From: Adiantum capillus-veneris | Lineage: Eukaryota > Streptophyta > Polypodiopsida > Polypodiales > Pteridaceae | Length of the DNA stretch: 64,000 nucleotides | Assembly (NCBI GenBank): GCA_014529385.2 | Contig: CM043955.1 | Coordinates: forward strand, 152,632,140-152,696,139 | Direction of reading: 5' to 3' | In this document: positions 11,603-22,942 of the stretch, in pieces | How the letters are laid out: the number at the start of each line of letters is the position of its first letter | How positions within the stretch are numbered: the first letter of the stretch is position 1 | Program-made: the position numbers and the translations under genes | Notes under the pieces: model-generated | Databases searched by the model: none | What the model was told of the DNA's origin: nothing | The model's input: the letters and a program-made list of their open reading frames with translations, nothing else

Positions 11603-13022
11603 AACATTTCCCGTCTTGCGACGTTCAAGGTGCGTAGAGATAATTTATTGTTATGTTTCAGTTTGAATGCTTTTGAATGTGCATTATAATAAGTTCAAAA
11701 TTATCTTTTCAGAGAACTTTGATATATTGAATTGGGTTTTTCATCAACCAAACATACCAAAAACAATAAGCGAACAGAGAAATGGAAAGAAATTGGACGT
11801 GGAGGGCATGGGATCCTACAACGTAGAGTGGCACATGGCTGGAGACCTAAAAACCTTGAAATGCATGTACAACGTTTTCAAAGGAGCAACAAGAAAAAGC
11901 CCTTCTTGTATTGAATGGGAGGGGTTCACATCCTTGACAAACCATTTTGGAGAAGAGCTCCGGATAGGCATCTGCACGACCCTAACTTTCAACCCATTTT
12001 GGATATCCCACTATCTAGAGTAAAGATATGCACAATGCAGGCACTTTGTAGAATAATAGATTAACTAATGTTTCTCTACATCATCTGTTTTGCCTGGACC
12101 ATTCGAGCTCTCTCTGTAAAAAGCAAAGGGCAATCTCAGACTTAAAGACTTCCTTCTTAGAAATGGGTTTGCACGGAGGACACGTCAAGATAGAGCAGGA
12201 TGAGAAGAGATCAAAAAATGGTCAGGATGTTTCAAAGAAAGTTCCCCATTGGTGGTGTGAAAGCATGAATCTTCCTTTCATTGTTCACACCTGGAAGACA
12301 AAACAAAAGCCAAAGTGCACAAGAAAGAAAAGCATTACAATAGGTGGAAAAATCTGCATAATGTTGTATTTGACCATGCAGACAATGGTGCAACAAGGAC
12401 TCGCAAAGCAAAGGTATGGAAAACCTTGGATGCAATATTCAAGTTCTGCAAATTGAACTCATGGATTGTGGTGGCGACTATACAAAATGCCAAGAAGATG
12501 TGGAGACCTTCCACAAGACATTCATAAGTGCGTGGACAAATCAACATATTACTCACTACATGGTATTGTAATTGGTTTGATGACATGATAATCTTTTGAA
12601 TTGCGAATACTCATCCTTATAATGTCTGCATGCTTTGTGTGCAGCACATTATTTGTAATCACATGCCTTGGTTTGCAAGGCAATATGGTAGCTTGGGTGT
12701 TTGGTCTACACAGGGCATGGAAAAAACCCACTACCAAGCTTGTATCGGTTATTTCAGTCACACTCAACATGAAGGTGGTGCGGACAAAGCAAATAGCTTA
12801 GAGGAGCTACACCAATGGACGTATCAAAAACTAATGCACAGGTCACATCACAAGGAAAAAGTCAAACAAATTCAGATTGGCCATGCGGTGAGATTAGCCA
12901 AAAAACGGCCAAGAAAGGAGATATGGGAGTTATCGTCTGCGGCTAGACAATATGCGGATTGGTGGCTACAAAAACACCAGGTGGGAAGGGTTTTGACAAC
13001 ACTGTTGCAAGTTATGACATAA
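11603..13022 (+). pseudogene. Decayed multi-exon gene with transposase-like C-terminus
   Basis: An upstream exon ends ...CGACGTTCAAG with donor GTGCGTAG (11636) and an acceptor TTTTCAG precedes 11712. Readable parts, in different frames, are NFDILNWVFHQPNIP and MAGDLKTLKCMYNVFKG (11712-11915), DPNFQPILDIPLSRVKICT (11970-12030), KVWKTLDAIFKFCKLNSW (about 12410-12465), DVETFHKTFISAWTNQH (12490-12545), then HMPWFARQYGSLGVWSTQ with GMEKTHYQACIGYFSHTQH (12660-12770) and a basic tail. The GS-WSTQG-EK-HYQA block resembles C-terminal parts of uncharacterised transposase-like proteins that I recall from scattered eukaryotes; the class is uncertain. At least three frame changes and several stops make it a pseudogene. 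Copia copy A has cut its 5' side. It points towards the minus-strand gene at 13267-14840. Confidence 0.5.
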
Positions 13023-13266
13023 CTCTAAGCCATAGCAAGATTCAAACACCAAACTTAATGTATCTAGAAGAATCGATGTAATTTCAAATTTTCATATTGT
13101 GAATGATGGTTGCAACAAAATTAAAAATGCGGCAAGACATTGATACTCTTATCATTTCAACTTTTCATAATGTGAACGCTGGTTGCAACAAAAAAAGTAC
13201 ATTGCAAGACACTGTTACATAATCAATCTAACTTTGATGCATAAAACAAATATATTCTATTTATTT

Positions 13267-14840
13267 CTAGTCATTTGAAAATGATACAAAATATTCTTGC
13301 CTCTTACCCTTATCTGAAGGACCCTCGTCCTCGTGCCTTGGTCTCTTTGAATGACGTGCTTTGTCATCAGCATCCATCGCAAGCACATTGAGGTCGAGCA
13401 ATTGGATCTCCTTAGATGCCTCAACTTGCGGGGCCTCTTTTATAAGTTGAATGATTGGCTGCTTTTGTTTCAGCAAATCATGTTTTCCATATTGCGGCAA
13501 CTGGCGTGGGTCTGTGATTCCACAAGCTAGACCATACGTAGCATGTGACAGAAAGTAGCGACTACACAGGCCATACATGCCAGACCCTACAACAAAAATT
13601 GAGACCGCTGCTTACCTGTCTAGCAGCATCACCTTGTCTATGTTCCATCTGATGGCCACGCCTCCTAGATATCTTGAGAGTGTCTTCAATACAAAAACAG
13701 GGAATTCAGCCTTGTCTACAGAGAAGTTGGAATGGAAGCAGAGGAAGTTTGGTGCATTCAAATTATTCGAGTACTGACCAAGGAAAGAATTCTTTCCCAA
13801 GTCTCCTTTACCTCGTCCACGAGGACGAGGAATGAACTTATCATCATAGACTACGATCTATGAGAAATAAAAGCTAAGTGTTGGTATATACACATGAAAC
13901 TCTTATACTGGGAAGCAATACTATATTTACACAATAGTATACCTTCTGATTTTCATCTTCTTTGAGTAATGCAGCATTCCATAAGTCAAGTGTACTCTCA
14001 TTTGCAAAGGATGAGGAAGGTGTCAATGTCGTTGTTGGAGAAATTATCCCCATCTCTGTGATTCCAAGCCTTTCTTGTACCACCCTGAACTCCAACTCCG
14101 TTGGAAGCGTCGCGGCACATGCGGCTGCATCCTTGTATAAGGTTGATTATAATGTCATCCTCTTGTAGATTTTGAGCAACTATAGCAAGGAAATAGTCCT
14201 CTCTCAAGTCAAACAGTTCCATGATGTCATTAAGCATTACATAATGATGATCACCGATGGGTATGGTAGGGAGCACATTTGTTGGCAAAGCTCCCTCTGG
14301 AAACTGAACACCTTTTGAAACACACAAAGCACCACTTGGTGGTTGCACTAACTTGTCACCAGTGATCAAACTATGATTGCTCTCAGCCTCCTCTGTTGTG
14401 TCCCGGTGATCATCCAGATTAACATTCAAAAAGAGTATGAACCCAGCATAGTATTCTGCAACTCAACACTTTTGATTATGTAAGGGACATCTAATGTCAT
14501 TCCCGCGAAACTGTAGTGGCAACTTGAGGCTGCTCCTGTATAAAATATATTTCTTTGAACGATCAGAACTGATATCCTTCATATGAAGATATCGACAACC
14601 TTCAAACTCAAATGTGCCGTTGATCATCTGTTTCTCGTATGTCTGATTAAACTCTACAAGGAAATGTGATGCAAAAACCAAAAACTCTTATAATGAGAAG
14701 GCAGGGGTGAAAACAAGCTTGAATTTCTGCTCTCGCTGCTGCTGAAGCCCAATCCTATAGAGAAAATGGTACAGCTTGTCTTTGGGTGCCTCGTTAGAGC
14801 AAGGTAGCTCCTCCTCTATCTCGATCTGAAAGGGATCCAT
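13267..14840 (-). CDS. Unknown multi-exon gene, nuclear-type protein
   Basis: The start MDPFQIEIEEELPC is at 14840, about 90 nt after a TATA box. Exons recognisable by acceptors: after TCCTTGTAG (VEFNQTYEKQ..., ends near 14480), after AGTTGCAG (EYYAGFILF..., about 14457-13940, ending KEDENQK before GTATAC, with a one-base shift near 14150), after TTCTCATAG (IVVYDDKFIPRPRGRGKG..., ending LLDR before GTAAGC), and after TTTGTTGTAG (SGMYGLCSRYFL..., stop at 13267). The last exon ends in a charged tail with KRPRHEDEG and KGKRQE, a plausible nuclear signal. No known domain was recognised. It is divergent from the gene starting at 37678 once the Ty3 insertion is removed. It could be an accessory gene of a DNA transposon or a host gene; exon ends are approximate. 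Confidence 0.5.
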
Positions 14841-14940
14841 TTGTGGAGAGAGGTAAGAAAACTTGGGTTGGTGGTTAGGGTAAAGGTAGAAAGGCACCGG
14901 CTAACACTAGGGAGTACAAAGGGGGGACTAACGGGCCTTC

Positions 14941-14949
14941 TATATATAG
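14941..14949 (-). promoter_or_regulatory. TATA box of the unknown minus-strand gene
   Basis: CTATATATA on the minus strand, about 100 nt before the ATG at 14840. Its partner for the other direction is at 37620-37628, now separated by the Ty3 element. Confidence 0.5.
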
Positions 14950-15072
14950 ACTCCTCAGGAACTCGACTAGGTCATTGCATCCACCATTATGATTGCATTA
15001 GAAACAGTGCAATGAATGCAGCACAAAGAGCGAGGCAAGCTCAACCATCCCTATGACACGTGTCCTAGTTGG

Positions 15073-15077
15073 GTGAG
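15073..15077. repeat. Target duplication GTGAG, left copy
   Basis: It precedes the LTR start TGGAATTGGAG. The identical GTGAG follows the other LTR end at 37606-37610, 22.5 kb away, which ties the two ends to a single insertion. Confidence 0.9.
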
Positions 15078-15556
15078 TGGAATTGGAGTTGATTTCTTGA
15101 GACAGCTAATTCCAGTGTTGGAAGATTTCAGCTACTAGTGTAGGATGATTTCAGACACCATACTGAATAGGAATCAGAGACTATACTGGAATTTGGATAC
15201 TGAAATAAGAATCAGACTTATGTACTGGAATTAAGGTTCAGATTCAGATTTAGAAGACTGGACGAGAAGTAAGTATAACTGAAATATATGCCATGATTGG
15301 GATTACAGATCAAGATTACAGTGAATATGATTTACAGAGAGAAAGTGCAGCCGACAATACTGCCAATGATTCTCAAGTACAAGTATAGCCAAGGTGCTAA
15401 CCCAAATGATAATAATTGCCAACCCGATTATAATGTAATGGGCCCTATTTATACACTTCAGGTTTACTATAGTAATTACCATAGTAACTACTAAGTAATT
15501 CCTTGCCCATCCTCTAAGAAGACGTTCCCACATAGTGAACTATCCAGCCGTCTACA
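15078..15556 (-). repeat. 3' LTR of the Ty3 element
   Basis: 479 bp, plus-strand start TGGAATTGGAG and end CCGTCTACA. It is intact and serves as the empty-site reference for the interrupted 5' LTR: the 8 bases CAAGGTGC lie where the DNA transposon inserted in the other LTR. Confidence 0.92.
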
Positions 15557-15573
15557 TCCTTCCCTTCTTTCTT
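15557..15573 (-). other. Polypurine tract
   Basis: AAGAAAGAAGGGAAGGA on the minus strand, immediately before the 3' LTR start TGTAGACGG. This is the expected plus-strand primer site and confirms the orientation. Confidence 0.85.
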
Positions 15574-15867
15574 GAATTTTGGCAAGATTCCAAAATTTCT
15601 GAAAAATTCCCATGTCTGATTCTGATGTGAGACTGAAAAATCCATCGTCTCATTCTGATGTTGGGATTCCGGCTTGACCACTGACAGAATGGCCATACAA
15701 AAATTGCGAGTAGGCAGTTGAAAAGGCCAAGGATTGCGAGAGGCAGCTGAAAAGGCCAAGGTGGAGCTCTCACCAGGCCAAGGCGGAGTTGTCATCAGGC
15801 CAAGGTAGAGCTGTCATCTCCACCTGCCTGTTGAGGAGAAAAGTTGCCACTAAATTCTGAGATGGAA

Positions 15868-18490
15868 CTACCCAGTATCCTTCCATTGGACCCTCTTCGG
15901 TTTTCCCTTTGACCTGGACGGTGCCTGAGAAGTCCCAGTACCAGCATTCTCCTTCTGAATCAGTCGGTAAATGGCCTCCTGCTCAAGCTGATCCCGCCGG
16001 TCAGTGGTCATCTCTACTTCATAAGGCGTGAGGGCATGCAAAGCAATATGGCAATGCGAAGCAATATGGATCCATCCTTCTAGAAGAGGCTGATTAGTTT
16101 TGACTCGGGCTTCGAAAAGAATCTCAGCCATCTCCCTATACTGTGGTGCCAGACCCAGTTTTGCTGCAATGTCTTTTTCAGGCAATTTAGAAGATTCGAC
16201 CGTAAGTTGTAGCAACTGATTAGTAATCTTGGTCAGTCCTCTGACTTGAATCTTCCACTGGCCCATACACAGCTGGATCCTATGCATCTCCTCTTTCAGT
16301 GCCTGAATGTCATTGATTTGGAGAGCATCATTGAACAGCGTCTGCCAAGTCTTCCATTCCACAGTTGATCGCTCATACCAATCCTGAAGCTCATCAGTGA
16401 TTTTGAAGTATGTCAGGCGATCAACTGGTTCTGGATGTTGAGGATACAGTGCTGGAAAGAATCTTGGCAGCTATGTTTCTCTTGTTGGAACAGCATACAA
16501 GAGAACTGAGAATCAGGCACAAATTCTAAGAAATTGAGAACAGCCTGGTTCTCTTGGTGCATCATCTTTCTGGTGATTCTCACTAGCTGGAACAATGTTC
16601 CGAGAGCAGTTGACTGTGCTCCGACTGACATTCTTGTCTGAGGTCCTTTGCTAGTGGTGGTCTGGTCCTCAAGAATGGCTTTGACTCTCTGATCTAAAAC
16701 ACCTCTTGCAGTTTTCATTTGCACCAAAACTTCCTTGAGTTGTACCCTAACATCCTTCAGCGGTGGTAGGTTGGTTTGTTACCCAGCAGAAGTTCCAGTT
16801 CCAAGGCTAGGGAGCGACAATCTGTTGTAGAATTCCTTTGCGAGTGCAGGTTTGTTGCCACTCTTTCATCAGCATTGAGTATCCATTCAGGAACTCGTTC
16901 TAGCAGCTGGACTGTATTGGGATGTGCAGGTAAACGACAAGATTCTTTATCATGGAAGCTGCTGATTTTCAATGTTCTACCATTTCCCTGGCTCCCACAT
17001 ATAGCCTTTGAAATATTTCCAAGTCAGACAAGAGATCATCATCCTCCAAATACTGTATGGTTATGGAGGCCTGTTGATGTCTCAATTGCCTATTCAGGGT
17101 AATGAGCTGCAGTGAATGTTGATGATCAACAATTGGTCCCTCATCCTGCACTTTCATTTTCCCTTTAGCATCTCTGCTAAGTTGGGATTGATCAGTTGGC
17201 TGATTCCCAGTATGACTGGGCTACTGCTCTTTAGTCCGCTGGTTACCCGACTGGTGTCCTTCTGGCTGTCCTGCCTGCTAGCCCTCATTCTGGCCTCGCT
17301 GGTCTGGTTGTGACTGGCCTCCTTCAGTTGGCCCTGTCCCACCAGTACCAGGTCCTGGAGGTGGAGATGGTGATGAGGCATCATCATCATCCTTTGTATG
17401 CCAAGCTTCTTGATCATCCTCCTCCTGATCAGCTTCATCTTCTTGGTCTTCTTCCTTCTCATCCAGAGAATTCTGCTGCTCAATAAAATCTAATATAGCT
17501 TGATTCATCAGAGCATTATTATACTCAGTCACCTTGTCCTGCAAATCACTCTGCATACTTTCCATCAAGGACTTTAAATTCTCTAAATTGAGAACAGCAT
17601 TGCCAAATGGATTTAAAATTTCAGCCAAGTTGTTATAGATGTATCTTTCAGTCAGAGAAGCCTTCAGAGCTGTTTTGCATATTAACAGGTTTTTGAATTC
17701 CGCCCGCTTCATCCTGAGCATTGTTTCAGCCCGCTCTGCAGCTCTCAATGCTTCATTTCGTTGATTTTTTATGATCATTATTTCAGATTCAGCCTTGGCT
17801 AACTTTTTGTTTAAGCAACTCATTAGTCCTTTCTGAATGAGCTTCCAGTACCCTATGTTGTATGTTCTGCTCTTCTTGGGCTTTTTGGAGCTTTTCAATC
17901 TGATCTTGTGCAATCTGCTCAGTCCTCATACAGTCTTCTTGGAATACCATTGTCAGTTGTATGGGACAACCTTCTGAGCAGATTGCAACTCTGTCAGGCT
18001 CACTATAGCTTTCTCAGTGTTTACTATCTTGACCTGGCTTTTTATCTGCTTCAAAAACTTACTACTCTTTGTCAGTGTAGTCTTTGGCTTCTTTGAGCTG
18101 CCAGCCTGTTCAGCAGTTGCTTTCCTTTTCAGTCTGTTGAAATACTTTGATTGTCTGTTTCTTCATCGTCTGAGGACAGCTCAATGTTCTTCGGCTCAGA
18201 AATTGGCTTCTCACTCCAAGCCTTCTCTACCTGCTCATTAGCATCTGCAGCAGTAGCCCAATACAGGAATTGCCAAACATACCAAGCTTTGAAAACATTT
18301 TGAGATTTTAGCTTGGTAGTTTGTTGGAGTACATTGTGCGAGAGAATTTGAAAAATATTAATAGGAACCTGTGGATCCAATATCTTGGCCAACAGCATAG
18401 CAAACAGTTTTTCGGATACATACGTTGGGTTGTTTTTAAGGCTTACTGCTTTGGCTACAAACCTGTAAGCAGTGGAAGCTTCCAGGCCTG
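15868..18490 (-). pseudogene. Extra 3' coding region of the Ty3 element (coiled-coil/acidic protein)
   Basis: Downstream of integrase, minus-strand frames run nearly to the polypurine tract: 18398-18129, 17913-17278, 17483-17154, 16972-16757, 16727-16413 and 16362-15868, joined by frameshifts. The first continues the integrase frame after a single TAG at 18492, probably a former CAG. The 17913-17278 part has a long Lys/Glu/Ala-rich coiled-coil segment, then an acidic run (EEDQEDEADQEEDDQE) and a Pro/Gly/Gln-rich tail. The last part ends KGKPKRVQWKDTG. Such extra genes of unknown or envelope-like role sit in this position in Athila/Tat-type elements. No signal peptide or clear membrane segment was seen. 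Confidence 0.6.
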
Positions 18491-18491
18491 C

Positions 18492-21026
18492 CTATGGAAC
18501 TCCTTGAGCACTTGCCTTGCGCTTACGTTTAGCCGCTTCATCCTCCTTCAGAGCTATACTTATTTGTTGTGCAGTTGCCACAGAAGGTTTGGGCTCGTTG
18601 GGCATTCTGAATGCAAATGCTATGGCTTCTGGTGTCACTGACACCTTCCTACCATTTACCATGGCACTGCCATCTTCAGCGTCGAAAGAATCAAGAACTT
18701 GCTTGATGATGTCTGCGTCAAAAGAAATTCTTGTAGCTTGCAACACAACTCGAAGATCCCAGAGTTGTAGCAGAGTCATTGCTTGATCAATGAATACATA
18801 ACGCTGTATTTTACTGTACGGTATAATGGGAAGGCTTGCCTTTGCAGCAGCAACGATGGCATGGGTTTCCTCAAGAGACTCCTGCATCTTCTCTGTGAGT
18901 TTCCTTCTACCCATACATTGTGAAGACGATGACGATGAAACAGGCGAAGGAGAAGATGACTTACTTGTCGTGTCGAAGCCTTTTCCTTGTGTTGCTGGCA
19001 AGGCTAGCTGACAGTCAATTGTCTCTTCAGAGGTCGAGGTTTGCGGCTGTAGCGAAGAAACCTCGGAGCTTGGTGATGGCGAATGGTAAACAGGAGGAAA
19101 GCGTCGCGAAGGGGATTTATGAGGAAAAATGCTAACTCTGCTGATTGTTATACATGTTCGCGCCATAAAAGCTCCACCACTCGCCGTTCCTAGACTTGTG
19201 TGCATCATTGCTGTCATGGCAGACATGCATTGGACAAGACTGCGACCCATCCTTGAAATAATTACTACTGGCGTGCCATTTGACCGTTGGGCGCTTAAAA
19301 ATTGGAAAGTGTGTCCCCACTGATACTGGACTGATTTCCAGTCTGGCTTTACCATACTGGTACCGATTCTAAGGTCAGCCTGATCTGGTTCTTCTGGTAC
19401 TGGTTCTGAAGTTGGAACTAGTTGCACATGAAAAAGTCCAAAAATGTCTGATTCTGGTATCTCTTGATCAGCAAGTTCCAGTTTCTTAGTACCTTGTTCT
19501 GGCCCAGTTTCTCTAGTCTCTGAATAATAAATCTTGATCTTTGCCCCATTATATACTCCTGGCAACAACAATCCAGATAAATCTTTCAGTCTGACTGTGC
19601 CATTGGAGAAGACCCGGTCTACCTCAAATGGTCCTGCCCAGGCAATCTTCCAGTTTGGCTTCTTTGGACCCAGTCTAGACTGATATAGAAGCACTAAGTC
19701 TCCTTTCTGGAATTCTCGAACTTTAATTCGGCAATCATGCCAGTGCTTCCTTCGTTGTTGAACAATTTCTTGTTCCAACATAGCCCTTTGCGTGAGTTCA
19801 TCTAATTGCATCAGTTCATCTAGCCTCTTTTTAAGATTATGGTTGAAGTCTAACCCATACTTCACAACCATTCTCAGACTAGGGATCACAAACTCCATAG
19901 GAACCATAGCTTCAGTACCATACACCATTGTGAATGGTGTCATTCCAGTAGTTACCTTATAAGCTGTCCTATAAGCCCATAGAGCAGTCTGAAGTTTCAA
20001 ATCCCATTGGTCTGGTTTCTTTTGCACCACCTTAGTGAGAATAGTCTTTATTGTCTTGTTTCTACTTTCAGCCTGTCCATTGCATCTGGGATAGTAAGGA
20101 GTAGATTTCCGATGCTTGACTGAAAGCATATCCAATAGGATTTCCATAGTGTCATTGATAAAATGTGTTCCTTGATCGGTCACAATCTCTACTGGACATC
20201 CATATCGGTAGACAATATTCTCAAATACAAACCTTGCAGTTGACTTGGTTGTGTTGTCAGGAAGAGCCTTAGCTTCAACCCACTTGGTTACATAACAAGT
20301 AGCCATTACTATGTACTTTTTTTTCCTGGGAGTAACCTTCTTAAAAGGTCCCATAAAATCTAGTCCCCATTTCATGAATACTCCCAGTGGTTGTACTGCC
20401 ATCAAGGGAGTCATATCTGCAGCTGTTGGTCGACCCATTCTTTGGCATATGTCACAAGTTTTACAAAAACTTCTGACATCAGCAATCAGTGTTTGCCACC
20501 ACATACCAGCTTGCAGAATCTTCTTATAGGTTACTTTGTTGGAAAAGTGTCCACCAGATTCACCATTATGCGCTTCTAAAATTACTTGCATTCTTCCTTC
20601 CATAGGGACACATCGTCGAAGTATACCATCAACACCCAGTCGATAAAGCAATCCTCCTATGATAGTAAATTTCAGGTTTTTTATGATCAGAGATTTCTTC
20701 TGATTCTGCTTCCAATCCTTTGGAAAGGCACCTTGGGAAAGGAATTGATAAATATCATACCACTCAGGATCCACTGATTCTTCTGCCTCTAACTGAAATA
20801 AATTAGCATCCACTAGTTCATCTCTCAAGGGTGATTCTGAATATCCTTCCGTACTTCTTGAAAGAAAATCAGCTCCACAATGGTTTCGGCTAGGCTTATG
20901 GAAAATTCTGAATTCAAATTTCATAAGGAACATCATCCATCTTATCAACCTGCCTTGAATAATGACTTTATTAATCAGAAACAGAAGAGCTTGATGGTCC
21001 ACATAAAAATGAAATAACTTTCCCAA
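18492..21026 (-). CDS. RNase H end, integrase and fused extra domain (844 codons open)
   Basis: This long open frame begins within RNase H (YVDHQALLFL, RNHCGADFLSR at residues ~8-58). Integrase follows. Its HHCC zinc-binding module has GHFSNK and CKTCDICQR (~150-195), and its DDE core has WGLDFMGPF, EIVTDQGTHF and NGQAESRNK (~215-335). A GDLVLLY/GPFEVDRV C-terminal module lies at ~430-480. From ~500 to 844 it carries a Ser/Pro-rich linker and a segment with GRKVSVTPEAIAFAFRMPNE, which resembles the domain found in putative plant transposon proteins of Athila/Tat elements. Integration is nuclear. The catalytic residues look intact, but upstream frameshifts break the polyprotein. Confidence 0.9.
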   Translation of the reverse strand: MGKLFHFYVDHQALLFLINKVIIQGRLIRWMMFLMKFEFRIFHKPSRNHCGADFLSRSTEGYSESPLRDELVDANLFQLEAEESVDPEWYDIYQFLSQGAFPKDWKQNQKKSLIIKNLKFTIIGGLLYRLGVDGILRRCVPMEGRMQVILEAHNGESGGHFSNKVTYKKILQAGMWWQTLIADVRSFCKTCDICQRMGRPTAADMTPLMAVQPLGVFMKWGLDFMGPFKKVTPRKKKYIVMATCYVTKWVEAKALPDNTTKSTARFVFENIVYRYGCPVEIVTDQGTHFINDTMEILLDMLSVKHRKSTPYYPRCNGQAESRNKTIKTILTKVVQKKPDQWDLKLQTALWAYRTAYKVTTGMTPFTMVYGTEAMVPMEFVIPSLRMVVKYGLDFNHNLKKRLDELMQLDELTQRAMLEQEIVQQRRKHWHDCRIKVREFQKGDLVLLYQSRLGPKKPNWKIAWAGPFEVDRVFSNGTVRLKDLSGLLLPGVYNGAKIKIYYSETRETGPEQGTKKLELADQEIPESDIFGLFHVQLVPTSEPVPEEPDQADLRIGTSMVKPDWKSVQYQWGHTFQFLSAQRSNGTPVVIISRMGRSLVQCMSAMTAMMHTSLGTASGGAFMARTCITISRVSIFPHKSPSRRFPPVYHSPSPSSEVSSLQPQTSTSEETIDCQLALPATQGKGFDTTSKSSSPSPVSSSSSSQCMGRRKLTEKMQESLEETHAIVAAAKASLPIIPYSKIQRYVFIDQAMTLLQLWDLRVVLQATRISFDADIIKQVLDSFDAEDGSAMVNGRKVSVTPEAIAFAFRMPNEPKPSVATAQQISIALKEDEAAKRKRKASAQGVP

Positions 21027-22220
21027 CAGGTAATGCCTTGTTCAGCCTTGCTGAATCTGCAACTAGCAAAATAAACCGGATAGTCTGTTCTTCAATTTGG
21101 CTGAGCTAATATTGCCCCCATTGCCAATCCCGAAGCATCTATATGTACGTGGAAAATAATATCCCAATTTGGATGCCTAAGGACTAGTCTTCTTTGTAAG
21201 CTCATATAGTGGTACTGCTTGAGAAGCAAACGTATGTACAAATCTTCTATAGAAATTCACATAACCCAAGAAATAACTTAACTCTGAAGCAGTTCTGGGT
21301 GCTTTAGCTTGTTGAACACACATCTCTATTCCATTTCGGGAAACCACATGTCCCAGTAGCTATCCCTTCCAGACTAGAAAAATAGATTTGAATGGATTCA
21401 AACAAATCCTCTTCTCCTGACAGAGTTTGAAAACCATTTCTAGGAATAGAAGGTGATGTTCCTCATCTGAATAGACAGTGAAGTCATCCATGAAAATGGC
21501 AAGGAACCGATGAAGGAATTCATTAAACATCTCCATCATACACCGCTGAAAGGTAGCTGTTGCATTGCACAGGCCAAAAGGCATCACCAGATACATGAAA
21601 GCTCCCCACTCAGTGTGATGAAAGTGATCTTGGCCCTATCTTCAGGAGCGATCTGTAACTGGTTATAGCCGCTATAACCATCCATGGAGCTATACATATC
21701 ATATCCTGCGATCTCATCAAGCAACATATCAGTAAAAGGCAAGGGAAATGGATTCTTAATAGTTTGGGCATTTAGTTTCCTATAGTCGACACAAACTCTC
21801 AATTTTCCATTCTTCTTGGGGACGACGACTATGGGAAATAGCCAATCACTGCTTGCCACTTCCGTAATGAACCCAGCCTTGAGAAGATTATCAATCTCCT
21901 CCTTGACCTTCTTTGCATAGTTGGGGTTCATCCGGTATCTTTGCAATCGTACTGGCCTAGCATCCGGTTTCAGTGGTATTCGGTGCTGACAGACTTCAGG
22001 ATCTACTCCCTTCAGATCTGTATGTTCCCAGGCAAACACATCTTTATAGTTTCAGAACATTTTCCGTGCCTTTTCCTTCATTGCCGGGTTGAGGTGCTCG
22101 TTAACCTTGATCATTCTAGGATTTTCCTCTGATCCTAGGTTCCACTCTTCTACTTCTTGGTCATCTGGAAGCAACCAGTTTAGTACACCTCCTGTTCGTT
22201 TGGTCGATTCTTCAGCGTAA
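21027..22220 (-). pseudogene. Reverse transcriptase and start of RNase H, frameshifted
   Basis: Minus-strand frame 22039-21584 holds the RT fingers and palm start: DARPVRLQRYRMNPNY, WLFPIVVVPKKNGKLRVCVD, YRKLNAQTIKNPFPLP and MDGYSGYNQLQI. After a frame change, 21596-21360 reads MPFGLCNATATFQRCM and FLAIFMDDF, with FMDD as the catalytic box. RNase H begins around 21150 but is disrupted by stops and shifts before 21026. Between protease and RT (22223-22040) two in-frame stops occur, one a TGA in FxNYKDVFAW where an Arg codon would fit. Both fit C-to-T decay. Confidence 0.88.
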
Positions 22221-22222
22221 TC

Positions 22223-22940
22223 CTAGGATGGTCCATTCATTTCTGAATCGATATTCTGATCCAGTGGATACTCTTCAGAACATACTAGTTCCTCTACTAT
22301 ACCAGTATCAGCTGGTTCCACCATCCTTCGAGTTAGTTGAAGTGTTCTTTCCCCTATATTGACTTCAGTAAACTGATCAAGGAATTGTCTCTTCTGCTTG
22401 TCAACCTGCTCTTTGTTCAGCAAGACTGCATTCAAGTCAGTGCCAAAGGGAATATGTTCATAGCCGCTAGCATTCGCTCGATCTTCTTGGTTCTGTACTT
22501 CTAACATAACTCCTTCGGCCTCAGTTCCATTTTCCAGCTCCTGGTATTGTTGGTATGGATTTGGATTCTGCCACCCATTGGCCCCTTCTATAGTCAAATT
22601 TTGGTTTGCATAGTTATGAACAGCATGTGTTGTTCTCAACCATGGGCGCCCTAGTAGTATCCCATATGCTCCTTGCACATCCAGGACTAGGAAACTTGTT
22701 TTGAATTTCTCCCTCCCAACTCTTATCTGCATGTTTTCAATCATACCCGTCGCGTGTACGACTCTATGATCTGACATCTGTACTTTGAATGGTGTTGGTT
22801 CCATATTGGTGATACCCATTCTTTGCTGAAGATGGGCTCCCATTATGTTGACTCCTACCCCTCCATCCAGGATAACGCTTGAGAGAGGTTCCCACTGCTT
22901 CCTGACCTTGTAGTCTACCTGAATAAGTGGAACTTCATCA
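22223..22940 (-). pseudogene. Ty3 aspartic protease region
   Basis: The minus-strand reading VILDGGVGVNIMGAH (about 22880-22837) has the Asp-Gly-Gly variant of the D-S/T-G catalytic triad. The flap/late motif GILLGRPWLRTTHAV follows at about 22660. A TGA separates this part from the preceding gag frame at about 22943. A ~100-residue linker rich in Gln and Glu leads to RT. Confidence 0.8.
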
Positions 22941-22942
22941 TC

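Noticed and set aside
18517-20777. Plus-strand frames opposite the Ty3 integrase
   Set aside because: Shadow frames of the minus-strand pol; no motifs.
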